From: Pontiellaceae bacterium B12227
GTDB taxonomy: Bacteria > Verrucomicrobiota > Kiritimatiellia > Kiritimatiellales > Pontiellaceae
DNA: 64,000 nt
Direction of reading: 5' to 3'
NCBI GenBank assembly: GCA_029432775.1
Contig: JAROAZ010000004.1
Span: 62,001-126,000, forward strand
Every line of letters starts with the position of its first letter. Position 1 is the stretch's first letter. Below the pieces are notes generated by a model. That model searched no databases and had not been told where the DNA came from. It worked only from the letters and a program-made list of their open reading frames with translations. Position numbers and translations under genes: made by a program. This document shows positions 1 to 8,086 of this stretch, in pieces.

Positions 1-277
1 TGGTCTCAACCACCGCTTCCGGCAAATCCAGATCCTTCTGAATCTCAGCGTAGCGAGCCACCACTTCAAGCAAAGCGGCTTCGCAGTCGGCATTTTCGAG
101 TACCGTATCGGCCAGCGCAATCAGCAGGTCCGTGACCTTCGTGTCGGCCCCGGTTCGTTTACCCGGCGCGGATACCACCACAATGCGACGGTCCGCATCG
201 GCTGTGACCACATTAATAATTTTGGAAATCTGTTCCGCGTTAGCAACGGAGGAACCACCGAATTTTACAACTTTCAT
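1..277 (-). CDS. lysC: Aspartate kinase, N-terminal part (cut by window edge)
   Basis: The minus-strand frame opens with ATG at 277 and runs off the left edge of the window, giving 92 residues. It begins MKVVKFGGSSVANAEQ, the K-F-G-G-S-S nucleotide/aspartate-binding signature of aspartokinases, followed by a VVVSAPGKRTGADTKVTDLL segment typical of the amino-acid-kinase fold. Aspartate kinase phosphorylates aspartate, the first step towards lysine, threonine and methionine. It lies 61 bp downstream of homoserine dehydrogenase on the same strand, a usual pairing for this pathway. An AAGGAA ribosome site stands just upstream of the start. Only the N-terminus is visible, so the presence of C-terminal ACT domains cannot be judged. 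Confidence 0.93.
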   Translation of the reverse strand, partial: MKVVKFGGSSVANAEQISKIINVVTADADRRIVVVSAPGKRTGADTKVTDLLIALADTVLENADCEAALLEVVARYAEIQKDLDLPEAVVET

Positions 278-309
278 TTTCTTTCCTTCAGATCGGTCTA
301 ATCAGACCC

Positions 310-329
310 ATCCGACTGATCAGTCGGAT
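310..329. repeat. Perfect palindrome between homoserine dehydrogenase and aspartate kinase genes
   Basis: A perfect 20-bp palindrome (ATCCGACTGA and its complement) lies in the 61-bp gap between the two aspartate-pathway genes. A second short inverted repeat (GGTCT, 4-nt loop, AGACC) lies beside it at 294-307. There is no T-run after either on the minus strand, so they are not canonical intrinsic terminators. They may be a processing or pausing hairpin, or a protein-binding site. Confidence 0.45.
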
Positions 330-338
330 TTAAATATT

Positions 339-1640
339 TTATTCGAAGTCTTCAAGACGCATACGAATCGGTTCGTCGCATGCGACATCCAGTTTGCGGA
401 TATCTTCCATGGCCGCAACAAACTCAGCTTCTTTAGCTTTGTGCGTCAGGATCACCACCGGAGCCTTACCGTTTTCGTGCGTTTCTTTCTGCACAACAGA
501 AGCAATGCTGATGTTGTTTGCACCGAAAATATTCATGACCTGCGCCATAGCACCCGGCTGATCTTCCAGGCAGAGGCGAATATAGCAGCGCTTCTCGATG
601 TTGTCTGCAGAGCAATACTTCAGCGCATCTTTCTGGAGCATCATCGTGACACTGACCGGAACGCCTTTCCCGCTCAGCTTATCGGAAGCGGCTTCCATGA
701 TGTCGCCGATAACCGCGCTGCCGGTCGGCAGGCGCCCTGCACCGCGTCCGTAGTACATCGTGTCGTCCACAATGTCGCCTTTCACAAAGACGGCATTAAA
801 GGAATCAGCAACAGAAGCAATCATATGTCCTTTCGGAACGAGTGCCGGCTCAACAGAGAGCTCCACTTCACCGTCATTATCCTTGATAATGGCGAGCAGT
901 TTAATCTGATAACCCAGCTCATCGGCATTATCGATTTCCGACGCCGCGAGTCCGCGAATACCGATGGTCGGACAGGCCTCCATCGGCACCGGCGCTCCGT
1001 ACGCCATGGAAGCCAGGACCACGGCTTTGTGGGCGGTATCGATTCCATCGATATCGAGATCCGGCGGCGTTTCGGCATAACCAAGCGCCTGGGCATCAGC
1101 CAGAATTTCGTCGAAAGGCAGGCCTTCGCGTTCCATGCGGGTGAGAATGTAGTTACAGGTTCCATTCAGAATGCCGTAGATGCTTTCAATCTGATTGCCG
1201 ATCAGGCCGGCGCGCTGAGAGCGCAGGATTGGAATCCCGCCGCCAACCGCCGCTTCGTAGTAGATTCCGGTATTATTTTCGCGGGCAACTTTGTAGATTT
1301 CCTCTCCGTGATCGGCCAGCAGCGCTTTGTTGGCAGTAATCACCGGCTTGCCCTGCTTGAGAGCCTCAAGTGTAAAGGTGCGGGCAATGGAGGTTCCGCC
1401 GACCAATTCAACGATCAGGTCTACGTTTTCGTCATTTATCACAGACATTGCATCGGTAGTCAGAACCCCTTCTTCAATCGTGATTCCGCGGTCGGTTGTG
1501 ATGTCCAGATCGGCGATTTTTGTAACGACCGGTGTAATGCCGGTTCGTTCAGCCATGAGGGCTCCGTTTTTCTGAATGCCTTCCACTACGCCGGCACCAA
1601 CTGTGCCGAATCCGAGAATTCCGATTTTGATTTCTTTCAT
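339..1640 (-). CDS. hom: Homoserine dehydrogenase with C-terminal ACT domain
   Basis: The enzyme reduces aspartate semialdehyde to homoserine with NAD(P)H on the threonine/methionine branch. The N-terminus MKEIKIGILGFGTVGAGV carries the Rossmann GxGxxG motif. The central part contains the family's substrate region (NGTCNYILTRM, then a DIDGIDTAHKAVVLA segment). The last roughly 80 residues form an ACT regulatory domain (CYIRLCLEDQPGAMAQV), suggesting allosteric feedback. At 433 residues it matches the usual ACT-containing form. The frame is open further upstream, but the conserved start is at 1640; an in-frame ATG at 1649 is also possible, with AGGA just upstream. It lies directly upstream of aspartate kinase in a likely two-gene operon. 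Confidence 0.95.
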   Translation of the reverse strand: MKEIKIGILGFGTVGAGVVEGIQKNGALMAERTGITPVVTKIADLDITTDRGITIEEGVLTTDAMSVINDENVDLIVELVGGTSIARTFTLEALKQGKPVITANKALLADHGEEIYKVARENNTGIYYEAAVGGGIPILRSQRAGLIGNQIESIYGILNGTCNYILTRMEREGLPFDEILADAQALGYAETPPDLDIDGIDTAHKAVVLASMAYGAPVPMEACPTIGIRGLAASEIDNADELGYQIKLLAIIKDNDGEVELSVEPALVPKGHMIASVADSFNAVFVKGDIVDDTMYYGRGAGRLPTGSAVIGDIMEAASDKLSGKGVPVSVTMMLQKDALKYCSADNIEKRCYIRLCLEDQPGAMAQVMNIFGANNISIASVVQKETHENGKAPVVILTHKAKEAEFVAAMEDIRKLDVACDEPIRMRLEDFE

Positions 1641-1723
1641 TATATCCATTCCTGTTTCTAAAAAATGAAGCGCAACCATAGCCATTTGCCCTTTTGACTC
1701 AAGCCAAATCACCCACATTAAAA

Positions 1724-1748
1724 AGGGGTTCCAATGATTGGAACCCCT
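1724..1748 (-). terminator. Intrinsic terminator of the TonB-like gene
   Basis: An 11-bp perfect stem (AGGGGTTCCAA, loop TGA, complement) is followed on the minus strand by a run of five to six T. It lies 24 bp after the stop of the minus-strand gene ending at 1772 and before the homoserine dehydrogenase start, so it terminates the former. Its core is one copy of the TTCCAAnnnTTGGAA palindrome found elsewhere in this window. Confidence 0.85.
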
Positions 1749-1771
1749 ACTGATTTGATCCGATTATCCGT

Positions 1772-3625
1772 CTAGTAATAGCGCTTCGGACCAGATGGAT
1801 GCACGCGGGTGCATGTATCGTCGAAATAACGGCCGATCGGAATTTTCTTCAAGTTTTCCAGATTTTCATACAACCAGTCATTCGAGGCGGCATACTGGAT
1901 AATTTCCCCCCTGATATCCGTTACAGTGATCAGATAGCCCATATATTTCTGACCATAGTTATTCGAATGCATGGAGTAGTTCATGGTTTCCACCGTTCGC
2001 TCTCCGCGGAAGTTGTGCGAACGGTCATTTTCCCGGGTCGGTGTAAACGTACTGGTCTGACGGTCAAACAGGATAAATTTATCATCATCCAGATACTGTT
2101 CACCAATGGCAAAATATTCCACTGTAAGCGGATAATCATAGGAGCGAGCCGTTGTCTGCTTCAACTTGGCCCCGAAAGTCCAATCGAAGATACGCGGAGC
2201 TTCCTCATTCAGGAACGGCGATGTTTCGATGATTCGCTGCCCGCTCTGCTTTGAAAATGAAATATTGAACTCCGGCGGGTTCGACAACGAGATAAACTTG
2301 AGATCCTCCTGCGACATCTCTACAGCCGGAATTCTGATCTGTTTGCCCCGTGAGCTTTTCAGAACCACTTTATCCCCGATCGTGCTGACATATTCCGCCT
2401 CAGTGGTTTTTCCGCTCTTCATAGTCCAGATCCGGAGCTTCGACACCGGTTCCTCCGGAGCAGGCTCAACAGCAACCGGCTCTTCTTCCCGAGCAAGTAC
2501 AACGTCCGACCCACGGCCGGATTCGAAATCGCAGAAAATCGGCCCGTTGGTAATTGAAAATTCCTCCGCGACCATTGTTTTAGAGATTTCGTCGATTAGG
2601 TCGAAACTCGGATAAGCGGTTTTAAACATAGGCAGAATCGGACCCTGCTGGGGATTCAGTTCATATTCTACGTCCTCTTCCTCAACGACCAGCATCATAT
2701 CAAAGTGCCCGCCGGGCACCTCGCCGCCGATCACTTCCATATCTACAGGAACGCCCGGTTCAAGCGTAATCCAGTCTCCAACGACCGCCGTGTTGTTACC
2801 CATTTTATAGGTGCGGTTTTTTGAATCGTTCGACTGCCATTTGCTGATCACAACATCGGTGCCCGGCCAACTGGCATTCAACACTTCTTTGCCATCGACC
2901 CGCACCACCATAATATCGTCACCCTGACCGCGGAACCGGAATGTGATGCCGTCTTTATGAACCAGCGATCCTTTATAATGCGCCAACCAGCACCATCCGC
3001 CTGTATCAGGTTCGCCGAATGCCGCGGGTGCTGTGGACGAGCGCACCGTCGGAACCATAAATGAAGTCGCATAGAGTTTCTTGGGCGATCGGTAATACTG
3101 AGCCAGTGAAGACGGTTTCCACCCATTGCGCACAAACTTGGCCACGACCTCTTTGAATGCATCCGGGTCCATCCCGTTCGAGGTGCCGCGCCTAGTCCGT
3201 TTGACATCATAGAAGGTGCCGACAAAGTCGTTACCAATCGACTGGCCACCGCCGAACAGCGTGACTTCATCCAGATCCGGTATAATTTCAAAGCCACCGA
3301 TTCCCCCGGCAAGCCCCTCTCCCATACCGCTCATTTCCGGCAGTTGAATATCCGGCATGCTTGCCCGTTTTACCTTGGTAACAATTCGCGTGCTCGATTT
3401 AGGCTTGGAGGTTTTCTTCACCTTCACCTTCGGCTTCTTCAGCTTCATTTTCGGCCGATCCACCGGCTTGGGAGGAACAAATTTTTTCTCTTCCTTCTGA
3501 ACCACATTAAAAACCACCAACAGTCCGGCCAGCGAAAATGCAGCCGCATGGATCAGAATACTGATCACAAACCCGCTCGGAGCACCTTTAACCACCCCTT
3601 TATCCTTCTTAGTCCTCTTTTTCAT
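1772..3625 (-). CDS. Membrane-anchored TonB-like protein with PA14-like and SHD1-like domains
   Basis: The 617-residue protein has a lysine-rich cytoplasmic N-terminus and one membrane segment at about residues 19-42 (FVISILIHAAAFSLAGLLVV). A Lys/Pro-rich stretch follows at about 45-90 (VPPKPVDRPKMKLKKPKVK), like the periplasm-spanning part of TonB. Residues about 140-330 resemble a PA14 beta-barrel (RFRGQGDDIMVVRVDGKEVL). At about 410-460 the pattern IWTMKSGKTTEAEYV...IPAVEMSQEDLKFI resembles the SHD1 domain common in Planctomycetes and Verrucomicrobia. There is no canonical TonB C-terminal domain, so energy transduction is doubtful; a cell-envelope structural or binding role is possible. 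The start at 3625 is chosen for the AAGGAG six bases upstream; a GTG at 3628 is the alternative. Confidence 0.7.
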   Translation of the reverse strand: MKKRTKKDKGVVKGAPSGFVISILIHAAAFSLAGLLVVFNVVQKEEKKFVPPKPVDRPKMKLKKPKVKVKKTSKPKSSTRIVTKVKRASMPDIQLPEMSGMGEGLAGGIGGFEIIPDLDEVTLFGGGQSIGNDFVGTFYDVKRTRRGTSNGMDPDAFKEVVAKFVRNGWKPSSLAQYYRSPKKLYATSFMVPTVRSSTAPAAFGEPDTGGWCWLAHYKGSLVHKDGITFRFRGQGDDIMVVRVDGKEVLNASWPGTDVVISKWQSNDSKNRTYKMGNNTAVVGDWITLEPGVPVDMEVIGGEVPGGHFDMMLVVEEEDVEYELNPQQGPILPMFKTAYPSFDLIDEISKTMVAEEFSITNGPIFCDFESGRGSDVVLAREEEPVAVEPAPEEPVSKLRIWTMKSGKTTEAEYVSTIGDKVVLKSSRGKQIRIPAVEMSQEDLKFISLSNPPEFNISFSKQSGQRIIETSPFLNEEAPRIFDWTFGAKLKQTTARSYDYPLTVEYFAIGEQYLDDDKFILFDRQTSTFTPTRENDRSHNFRGERTVETMNYSMHSNNYGQKYMGYLITVTDIRGEIIQYAASNDWLYENLENLKKIPIGRYFDDTCTRVHPSGPKRYY

Positions 3626-4534
3626 CACCTTCTCCTTAACCTTCTATGAGTCACACAATATAGTATCACCCTTCAGATTAGGGGCCATCATTATCATCCC
3701 GTCCTTTAGCACTATAGTCTCAGGTAATTAACCCAAATCACTTTTTTTGCATTATCCACATTATAAAAATGGTGGAATGTATGAAACGCGATGCAGCGAG
3801 AGGACGTTCGTAAATTGAATATCGGGCCCGATCGAAAAGGCTTTAGCACCCGAACAATGCCTACCTCCGGAGGAATGACCGTCCGCCTATGGATGAAATG
3901 TTTGCCGGCATCACCTGCCCTGCCCTCATCCTCAAAGCCGGTGCCCAGGACGGTATCCGCAAACAGAATGAAGCAATCGCGGCATCCTTACTCAATGGTA
4001 AAAGCATACATGTTCAAAATGCCGGCCATTGCGTACGGAGGGATCAGACCGCTGCGGTGATCCGAGAACTCGAAAACTTCCTCAAAACTTTTTAGGGCTC
4101 ACACAACTTTCGCGCATTGCGCTGTTTTCATCCCATCACAACTCCTGGCCTTTATTAGCGGCGGCAATCGTATCTCTGCGCTGCTGGTCCGTAAATATAA
4201 GCAATATGTTGCGTCGCGCCTTCATGCTGCTTTCAAAATCAATTCAATCGACCCCGGTTAGTGAAGCCAGAGTACCTCAATGAATCGATGTTGCATGACA
4301 CACAGAGAATTTCACATGGTAAAACTAATCACAGGTCTATGAATGGATTGAATAAATACCTGTCACATTGAAAAATCGCCTAATTTCAACGATTTAAAAT
4401 CCGGAAGCATTTAAACTGCGTCATGACGGTATAAACTGTCCTTTATTTGGAAGTAAACAGGTTGTTAAAGTGCGTTGACGCTGAAAGATTAAAGGGAACG
4501 CAGACAAAAAAACGAACTCCATGAAGGATTTATA
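3626..4534. other. Gene-poor interval
   Basis: About 0.9 kb separate the divergently transcribed TonB-like gene and the GH43 gene. The only recognisable coding sequence is the decayed hydrolase fragment at 3847-4095. An A/T-rich stretch at 3745-3775 contains a TATAAT-like hexamer on the minus strand (3760-3765) that could be a -10 box for the TonB-like gene, but it lies 135 bp from the start and has no clear -35. No RNA gene or insertion sequence is visible. Confidence 0.5.
3847..4095 (+). pseudogene. Alpha/beta-hydrolase remnant (C-terminal part only)
   Basis: From about 3847 the frame reads NNAYLRRNDRPPMDEMFAGI followed by TCPALILKAGAQDGIRKQNE and then NAGHCVRRDQTAAVIRELENFL, ending at 4095. 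This is the typical C-terminal end of an alpha/beta-hydrolase-fold enzyme: the acid-residue strand (CPALILKAGAQD) and the catalytic histidine (GH). The nucleophile elbow and the whole N-terminal half are missing, and two in-frame stops lie immediately upstream (about 3814 and 3844). A start at 3889 would give only 68 residues without a complete triad, so it is read as a degraded gene. Confidence 0.6.
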
Positions 4535-5890
4535 ATGATGAAAAGTAAAACCATTCAATTCAGCACACTGCTCACGCTCTGCGCGGCCATGTGCACACAG
4601 GCTGACAATCCGCTCGTCTATGATGTCGGCATGGCTGACCCCCATATCTTCATCTTCGAAGACAAAGCCTACATGTACACCACCCACGATGACAAAGAGG
4701 CCGCCACCGTTGAGTGGAATATGCCGGATTGGAATATTTGGTCTTCGGACGATCTCGTGGACTGGAAACATGAGCGCACAGTGAAACCCGCTGAAACCTA
4801 CATTGGTGAGTCCATCTATTGCTGGGCGCCGAATGCCGCCACGAAAAATGGAAAATACTATTTCTACCTCTCCAACAAGCTGATCGACACCGCAGTCATG
4901 GTGAGCGACTCGCCTGCAGGCCCCTTCAAAGATGCATTGGGAAAACCGCTGCTGCCGGAAGATCTGACGCCGACCCATGAATATGATATCTGCGTCCTTT
5001 TCGACAACGGATCTCCTTACATCGTTTTCGGGGCACATCAGCCGCACAGAGCGGAAAAGGGGCACACGTATCACATTGCCAAACTCAACGACGACATGAT
5101 CTCGCTGGCTGATGAGCCGAAGCCGCTCGTCATCGATGGGCCCCCGACCTTCCGCGGCGACAAGCCGAATATTCATTTCCACCGCGGCACCTACTATCTG
5201 ACCACCGGTGCACACTGGGCGACCTCCGACAACCTGTACGGCCCCTACACCGTGAAATGGTCTGAGAGCGACGACTCTCATCCGCACGATTGGAGCCGCC
5301 GCGCCCATGGCAACTTTTTCGAATGGAACCGCCAGTGGTTTTGGGTCTACTGCAGCTTCGTGGACCACCACGACACGTGGAAATATCGTCAATCTCAGAT
5401 GACCTATGTGCACTACAAAGACAACGGCGATATCGTCTACGATTCGGAACTGCTCGACAGCCACTACAAAGCCGGTGTCGGCCAATACGGCGCGGACTGG
5501 CCGGTCATTCAGGCCGAGTGGTTTATGGGCATGTCAGAAGGTCCCGAAAAACGCGAGCATCCGGTTAAGGGCTTTGAAATCCAGAACATCCGCAACGGCA
5601 ACAGCCTGCGTTATCCAAATATCCACAACTGCCCCACGAAGCCGGTGGTTAAAATAAACTACTCCAGCAATGGCCTGAAAGGCACCGTAACCATTAAAGA
5701 AAACGATGCAAACGGCCCCGTGGTTGGAACCGCAACCTTCGACTCAACCGGATCATGGCAAACCTATTCAACCGTTTCTGTTCCATTAACCGCAGGCAAA
5801 GAAAACGCAACGCGCTCCCTCTTCTTCGAGTTTTCAGGAGATAACGGGAAAGAGCTGATTCGCGTAGATAGTTTCACGATCAGCAAGTAA
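4535..5890 (+). CDS. Secreted GH43-like glycosidase with C-terminal CBM6-like domain
   Basis: A signal peptide of about 23 residues precedes a five-bladed propeller region typical of the GH43/GH62 clan. MADPHIFIFEDKAYMYTTHD contains the ADP motif whose aspartate (residue 35) is the expected catalytic base, and later blades carry APNAATKNGKYYFY and HEYDICVLFDNG. GH43 enzymes release arabinose, xylose or galactose side chains. The C-terminal 110 residues or so (KPVVKINYSSNGLKGTVTIK ... FFEFSGDNGKELIRVDSFTI) look like a CBM6-type carbohydrate-binding module. AAGGA stands eight bases before the start. The gene is followed by an intrinsic terminator and then by a GH2 gene on the same strand. The substrate cannot be fixed from sequence alone. 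Confidence 0.85.
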   Translation: MMKSKTIQFSTLLTLCAAMCTQADNPLVYDVGMADPHIFIFEDKAYMYTTHDDKEAATVEWNMPDWNIWSSDDLVDWKHERTVKPAETYIGESIYCWAPNAATKNGKYYFYLSNKLIDTAVMVSDSPAGPFKDALGKPLLPEDLTPTHEYDICVLFDNGSPYIVFGAHQPHRAEKGHTYHIAKLNDDMISLADEPKPLVIDGPPTFRGDKPNIHFHRGTYYLTTGAHWATSDNLYGPYTVKWSESDDSHPHDWSRRAHGNFFEWNRQWFWVYCSFVDHHDTWKYRQSQMTYVHYKDNGDIVYDSELLDSHYKAGVGQYGADWPVIQAEWFMGMSEGPEKREHPVKGFEIQNIRNGNSLRYPNIHNCPTKPVVKINYSSNGLKGTVTIKENDANGPVVGTATFDSTGSWQTYSTVSVPLTAGKENATRSLFFEFSGDNGKELIRVDSFTISK

Positions 5891-5907
5891 CCATTCATCA
5901 TCACCCG

Positions 5908-5946
5908 CACGGGTCCTTTCACTGCAAAGTGGGGACCCGTGTTTTT
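5908..5946 (+). terminator. Strong intrinsic terminator between GH43 and GH2 genes
   Basis: CACGGGTCC (5908-5916) pairs perfectly with GGACCCGTG (5933-5941). Inside, CACT and AGTG form a second stem capped by a GCAA tetraloop. TTTTT follows at 5942. It lies 18 bp after the GH43 stop and only 26 bp before the GH2 start, leaving almost no room for a new promoter, so it may act as an attenuator setting how much transcription reaches the GH2 gene. Confidence 0.88.
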
Positions 5947-5971
5947 ATAAAAAGAGCAGGAAACCTACACC

Positions 5972-8035
5972 ATGAAACGGAATGTAATGATCACCACTTC
6001 GTTGTTGGCCCTCGCTACACTGGCGGCCAGTCCATCCACGGCACAGGATTTTTCCGAAGGTTGGAAGTTTATCAAAAAGGAAACTTCTCCGTCCGCTCCC
6101 ATAACCGGATGGGAAAATATAACCATCCCCCACACGTGGAATGCACTCGATGCTCAGAACGGCGGAGGAAAAGACAAGCACAGCCGGGATGGGTATTACC
6201 GTGGTCCGGCCAGTTATGCAAAATCCTTTCTCGCCCCGCCATCACTGCAGGGCAAACGCATCTTTCTGCGCTTTGAAGCAGTAAGTACAGTCGCGGAAGT
6301 CTACCTCAACGGCCAACGCCTGGGAGAGCATAAAGGCGGGTTTGGTGCGTTTGCCTTTGAAATTACCGACCACATAAAGCTCGGCCGGAAAAATGACCTA
6401 CGGCTCATGGCTTCCAATGCCTGGAACGCTATGATTCCACCGCTCGCCGGCGACTTTCCAATCTTCGGAGGAATCTACCGCCCGGTCTCCCTTCTCGTTA
6501 AAGAACCGATCTGCATCAGTCCGTTGCGCAACGGCAGCCACGGAGTATTCCTCCGCCAGCAGGATGTCAGCGAATCATCCGCAACCCTGAATGTGACCAC
6601 CCTGCTTGATAACGCAAAAAACCATGAGGCCCGCACCATACTAACCTATGAGCTGATCGGCACCGACGGCAACGTGGTAGCCAAGGCAACAGACCAGCAA
6701 CAGATCAAGGCCGGTGCAGAAGCAGAAAGCACCGCCACCCTTAAACTCGCAAACCCGCACCTCTGGAACGGGCGGGCTGATCCCTATCTCTACACCGTCC
6801 GCGTAAACGTCAGCGAAAAGGGAAAACCGGTCGACAGCTTCACCATGAAGCAGGGCTTCCGCTACTTCCATGTCGATCCGGACAATGGTTTTTTCCTCAA
6901 TGGGAAACCGTATCAGCTCTGGGGTGTGAACCGTCATCAGGATCAGGAAGACAAAGGCTGGGCGCTTACCGAAGAAGACCACCGGCTCGACATCGATATT
7001 ATTTATGAAATGGGCACCCGCTCCATCCGTCTCGCCCACTATCCCCATGCCGAAACCATCTTTGAGCTGTGCGATGAAATGGGCATACTCGTCACCGCCG
7101 AACTTCCGCTGGTCGACTGCATCACCGATGCTCCGGAATTTGAAGAAAACACCGTCCAGCAGGTAAAAGAAATCGTCGACCTGCAGGGCAACCACTCCTG
7201 TGTATTTGCCTATGGCATCTACAACGAGATGTATCAACGCGAGAGCCCGCCTGCAGAAACGCTTCTATTAGAAATGCACGAGCTGTTCAAACGTCTGGAT
7301 CCAACCCGATACACCTATGGCGCTACCAACAAAGGCGGCAGGATGGACCTCAACCGCACCACCGAACTACTCGCCTTCAACGGATATCTCGGCTGGTACC
7401 GCGGCGCATCCGCCGAGATGAAAAACCATGTCGCTTCTTATCTCAAAGCCAGCGAAGGCCGCGGCATTGCCTGCAGCGAATATGGAGCCGGGGCCTCGAT
7501 CAAACAGCATGAGACCCGTGCACAAAAACCGGTCGCCAAAGGCAAGTGGCACCCCGAGGAATATCAGGCCATGCACCACGAGATCCAGTTCGAGATCATG
7601 AAAAGGCATCCCGCCGTCTGGGGTACGTATGTGTGGAACATGTTTGATTTCGCCAGTGTCTGGCGCGATGAGGGCGACCGTCCCGGAATCAATGACAAAG
7701 GGCTCGTCACCCGCGACCGCAAAACCCGCAAAGATGCGTTCTTCTTCTACAAAGCCAACTGGTCGGAAGAGCCGGTGCTCTACATCACCTCCCGTCGTCA
7801 CACGACTCGAAGCGAAACAGACACCCCCATCAAGGTGTACTCCAATCAGGGTTCCGTCACCCTCACAGTCAACGGAAAGAAGGTCGGCACCAAAGAACCA
7901 ACCGACATGCGCATCGCACTCTGGGACAACGTTGCCTTGAAAAAAGGTGATAACATCATCGAGATCACCGCCGGGGACCAAAAAGACACCTGCCTATGGA
8001 CGGTTGTTCCCACGATGAAAATGAAAGAAAAATAA
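5972..8035 (+). CDS. Secreted GH2 family beta-glycosidase
   Basis: The 687-residue protein has a signal peptide ending near STAQ-D (residue 25). It then shows the GH2 order: sugar-binding jelly roll (ITIPHTWNALDAQNG, FEAVSTVAEVYLNG), an immunoglobulin-like domain, and a TIM barrel starting near GFFLNGKPYQLWGVNRHQDQ. The expected acid/base is Glu419 (YGIYNEMYQ) and the nucleophile Glu503 (ACSEYGAG). GH2 includes beta-galactosidases, beta-glucuronidases and beta-mannosidases; which one this is cannot be said. A roughly 100-residue C-terminal Ig-like domain follows. The neighbouring GH43 and sugar transporter support a role in oligosaccharide trimming. Confidence 0.9.
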   Translation: MKRNVMITTSLLALATLAASPSTAQDFSEGWKFIKKETSPSAPITGWENITIPHTWNALDAQNGGGKDKHSRDGYYRGPASYAKSFLAPPSLQGKRIFLRFEAVSTVAEVYLNGQRLGEHKGGFGAFAFEITDHIKLGRKNDLRLMASNAWNAMIPPLAGDFPIFGGIYRPVSLLVKEPICISPLRNGSHGVFLRQQDVSESSATLNVTTLLDNAKNHEARTILTYELIGTDGNVVAKATDQQQIKAGAEAESTATLKLANPHLWNGRADPYLYTVRVNVSEKGKPVDSFTMKQGFRYFHVDPDNGFFLNGKPYQLWGVNRHQDQEDKGWALTEEDHRLDIDIIYEMGTRSIRLAHYPHAETIFELCDEMGILVTAELPLVDCITDAPEFEENTVQQVKEIVDLQGNHSCVFAYGIYNEMYQRESPPAETLLLEMHELFKRLDPTRYTYGATNKGGRMDLNRTTELLAFNGYLGWYRGASAEMKNHVASYLKASEGRGIACSEYGAGASIKQHETRAQKPVAKGKWHPEEYQAMHHEIQFEIMKRHPAVWGTYVWNMFDFASVWRDEGDRPGINDKGLVTRDRKTRKDAFFFYKANWSEEPVLYITSRRHTTRSETDTPIKVYSNQGSVTLTVNGKKVGTKEPTDMRIALWDNVALKKGDNIIEITAGDQKDTCLWTVVPTMKMKEK

Positions 8036-8057
8036 AAAGTAACTTTTCAAGGAACGG

Positions 8058-8080
8058 GGCTTTCCAATGATTGGAAAGCC
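8058..8080. terminator. Palindromic hairpin between convergent genes
   Basis: A 10-bp perfect stem, GGCTTTCCAA with loop TGA, lies between the convergent GH2 and transporter genes. It would form on both transcripts. Neither flank has a strong T-run, so it is a weak intrinsic terminator at best. The core is an exact copy of the TTCCAAnnnTTGGAA palindrome, with the same TGA centre as the terminator at 1724-1748. Confidence 0.65.
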
Positions 8081-8086
8081 GCTCGT

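Noticed and set aside
132..1661. A long plus-strand open frame of about 509 codons opposite homoserine dehydrogenase
   Set aside because: It is antisense to a clearly conserved enzyme, has no recognisable domains and no ribosome site; it arises from codon bias on the other strand.
4421..5485. Minus-strand open frame of 354 codons opposite the GH43 gene
   Set aside because: Antisense to a protein with signal peptide and GH43 motifs; no independent evidence for coding.
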